This document shows positions 55,903-57,314 of a DNA stretch of 57,314 bases, piece after piece. The DNA comes from Dehalococcoidia bacterium. Its GTDB lineage: Bacteria; Chloroflexota; Dehalococcoidia; Lucifugimonadales; Lucifugimonadaceae. The stretch covers positions 1 through 57,314 of the forward strand of contig JAAXHR010000342.1 of NCBI GenBank assembly GCA_012270805.1, written 5' to 3'. Positions within the stretch are counted from its first letter, which is position 1. Every line of letters begins with the position of its first letter. Position numbers and translations under genes: made by a program. The notes under the pieces are model-generated. The model searched no databases. It was not told the origin of the DNA and saw nothing but the letters and a program-made list of their open reading frames with translations.

Positions 55903-56889
55903 CTAAAATCCGTTTAACATGATTGATTTCATCCGCTCGGTGTTCCGATAGATCGGATCATTGTAGTCAGACACACCGCCTTTCTTGAAGAACTCGATAT
56001 TGCGATCAATGGCGACGTGTAGCGGGGTAGCGGCAGACCACTTCACAACCTTCTCTGCCTTAGTTGAGTCCATCATGTAATGACGGTTGTCTGCCTTCGA
56101 CGCATCAACTGTCAGCGCCGCTTTCGTCTTTCTCTGAACAATCTCCGCTATGTCCCGTGCCGTCATGTTAGCCCCGCCGATGTTGAACACCTGACCGTCG
56201 ATAGTCTTCGGATCGCAATCTAGTAATCGCCTATAGAACCTGACTGCATCTCCGATGTACAGATTGCACCGGTACTGATCGCCACCCCACACGTTGATAT
56301 GTTTCTCGAAGTACGCTTGGGCGGAAAAGATATTAACAATAGTATCAAGTCTCATACGAGGCGCTGGCCCGCAGAGCGTAGCCATCCGAACGACGGTGCC
56401 CGTCATTGACGTACTAGAGTCGGCCAGCCGGATAACAGGGTCTTCCGCCTCTAGCTTAGTGAGTGCATAGAAGGTCAACGGATTAGGCTCTGTGCGCTCC
56501 GTAGCGGGGCGTTCTGTCGTTCCGTAGACGGAACTACTCGAAACGTATATAAATCGCTGTACGCCCATCCTGAAGGCCGCAGAAACGATATTTGACGTGC
56601 CTTGTATGTTGATCTTTCGGCCAAGGACAGGATTCATGTCTACAAGGTCGTCAGTGACGATAGCTGCCAGATGAATTATCGCCCACACATCACGACAGGC
56701 GAGACGGACATATTCGAAGTCTGTGATCGACCCTTTAATGAACTCGACGTTCGGTGTGTCCTCTATCGAGTTGCCGAACATCATCGTGTCGTATACACGA
56801 ACGTCGTACTGTTGGGCCAGAAGCGGCACCAGCGCCGTCCCGACGTAGCCGAGTCCGCCTGTTACGAGGATTCGCTTACGATCTGGCAT
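55903..56889 (-). CDS. NAD-dependent sugar epimerase/dehydratase (SDR)
   Basis: 328 residues from the ATG at 56889 (AGAAAGGATC upstream); the longer frame from 57078 overlaps two mini-genes. RILVTGGLGYVGTALV is the Rossmann GxxGxxG loop, VSSSSVYG and YALTKLEAE give the Ser and YxxxK catalytic residues. It acts on a nucleotide-sugar, upstream of the aminotransferase in the same operon. Confidence 0.92.
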   Translation of the reverse strand: MPDRKRILVTGGLGYVGTALVPLLAQQYDVRVYDTMMFGNSIEDTPNVEFIKGSITDFEYVRLACRDVWAIIHLAAIVTDDLVDMNPVLGRKINIQGTSNIVSAAFRMGVQRFIYVSSSSVYGTTERPATERTEPNPLTFYALTKLEAEDPVIRLADSSTSMTGTVVRMATLCGPAPRMRLDTIVNIFSAQAYFEKHINVWGGDQYRCNLYIGDAVRFYRRLLDCDPKTIDGQVFNIGGANMTARDIAEIVQRKTKAALTVDASKADNRHYMMDSTKAEKVVKWSAATPLHVAIDRNIEFFKKGGVSDYNDPIYRNTERMKSIMLNGF

Positions 56890-56989
56890 CGTCTTTGATC
56901 CTTTCTGTTCCCTCCGCGATCTTCGCCATGTGTTGGTAGTCCGGCGTGACCATTTCAACCCCTGCGCCTTCATATCGTTGTTCGGGCAT
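56876..56989 (-). CDS. 37-residue hypothetical protein
   Basis: Read from the gap upstream of the epimerase: MPEQRYEGAGVEMVTPDYQH and a charged end. Its stop overlaps the epimerase start by 14 bases, but no ribosome site is evident, so it is tentative. Confidence 0.4.
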   Translation of the reverse strand: MPEQRYEGAGVEMVTPDYQHMAKIAEGTERIKDDARS

Positions 56990-56998
56990 ATCGGGATG

Positions 56999-57169
56999 TT
57001 AGATATAGACCGCCACCATCGGGACGCCTGGGAAGTCTTCTTGTATTCCCCAATCGACAGCAAGTACCGAGCCATCACGATAGTCGAGCATCGCTAGAAG
57101 AAGCTCTTGAGTGAGAACTAGCTTACCGATGCGTCGCTTTTGGCCCGTAGATTGTCTGTCCGGCAACAC
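56999..57169 (-). CDS. 56-residue hypothetical protein, GTG start
   Basis: GTG at 57169 with GAGGT just upstream. The product contains KRRIGKLVLTQELLLAMLDY and ends EDFPGVPMVAVYI; helical first half. Overlaps the end of the junction zinc-ribbon gene by 47 bases. A coherent sequence, but a non-ATG start. Confidence 0.5.
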   Translation of the reverse strand: MLPDRQSTGQKRRIGKLVLTQELLLAMLDYRDGSVLAVDWGIQEDFPGVPMVAVYI

Positions 57170-57314
57170 GATACCTCACTTGACGTGATTGAAGGCGACG
57201 GTCTTGATTCGGGGAGATAACACAGCGGTTCTTACCCTTGCCACAGCGACGACAACCTTTCCGGTTGTGTGATCCCTTCATGCTGTGACCGCAGAGGGGA
57301 CAGGCGTCTACAGC
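57123..57314 (-). CDS. Zinc-ribbon protein, truncated at the window edge
   Basis: The visible part carries CPLCGHSMKGSH and GCRRCGKGKN, then a basic tail to the TAA at 57123. No start lies in this part. Continuing across the terminal repeat to position 31 gives a GTG start and a 70-residue protein. The CGH...CxxC pattern resembles the early mini-ribbons at 21564 and 21966. Confidence 0.6.
   Translation of the reverse strand, partial: AVDACPLCGHSMKGSHNRKGCRRCGKGKNRCVISPNQDRRLQSRQVRYRVAGQTIYGPKATHR
57305..57314. repeat. 10-bp direct terminal repeat, right copy
   Basis: Identical to bases 1-10. See the left copy; supports circular closure through the zinc-ribbon gene. Confidence 0.6.

Overview
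The window looks like the complete, or nearly complete, genome of a tailed phage (Caudoviricetes) with a siphovirus-type tail. It has a portal-MuF fusion, large and small terminase, HK97-type protease and capsid, connector, tail tube, frameshifted tail chaperone and tape measure. The first and last 10 bases are identical, and joining them completes a small zinc-ribbon gene, so the molecule is probably circular as assembled (circularly permuted or cohesive-ended). I see no integrase, DNA polymerase or recognisable endolysin. The host cannot be read from the sequence. Ro60/Y RNA genes and AGAAAGGA-type ribosome sites recall actinobacteriophages, but that is a weak guess.

Layout. (1) A leftward block from about 20.7 kb to 1 continues across the junction from 57.3 to 54 kb. 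It carries terminase, an orphan DNA methyltransferase, the intein-bearing portal, a glycosyltransferase, the Ro60/Y RNA/tRNA region (8.4-11.7 kb), and a metabolic cassette: E1-alpha and E1-beta thiamine enzymes, a radical SAM protein, a nucleotidyltransferase-kinase fusion, a sugar epimerase, a DegT aminotransferase and a SIS isomerase. (2) A rightward early block from 20.8 to 36.3 kb starts at a divergent control region. It holds many small zinc-ribbon proteins, a replication initiator, a DnaC-like loader, RuvC, an HNH endonuclease and nicotinamide phosphoribosyltransferase, interspersed with highly structured untranslated stretches. (3) A leftward structural block from 53.7 to 36.4 kb is driven by a near-consensus promoter at 53.93 kb and meets the early block at a convergent hairpin at 36.31-36.35 kb.

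Most striking elements. First, an intein in the MuF domain whose coding DNA carries, codon-aligned on the opposite strand, an EDxHD/Vsr-like homing endonuclease with what looks like its own promoter. Second, a TROVE (Ro60) gene preceded by about four tandem Y-RNA-like units that share a covarying helix; one unit contains a circularly permuted tRNA-like fold. Third, several unexplained structured RNAs, the largest at 26.9-27.35 kb. Ten tRNA genes are present: Gln, Asn, Met (two), Leu (two), Asp, Ser (two) and Gly. Many very short overlapping genes (33-60 codons) were found by reading through the gaps.
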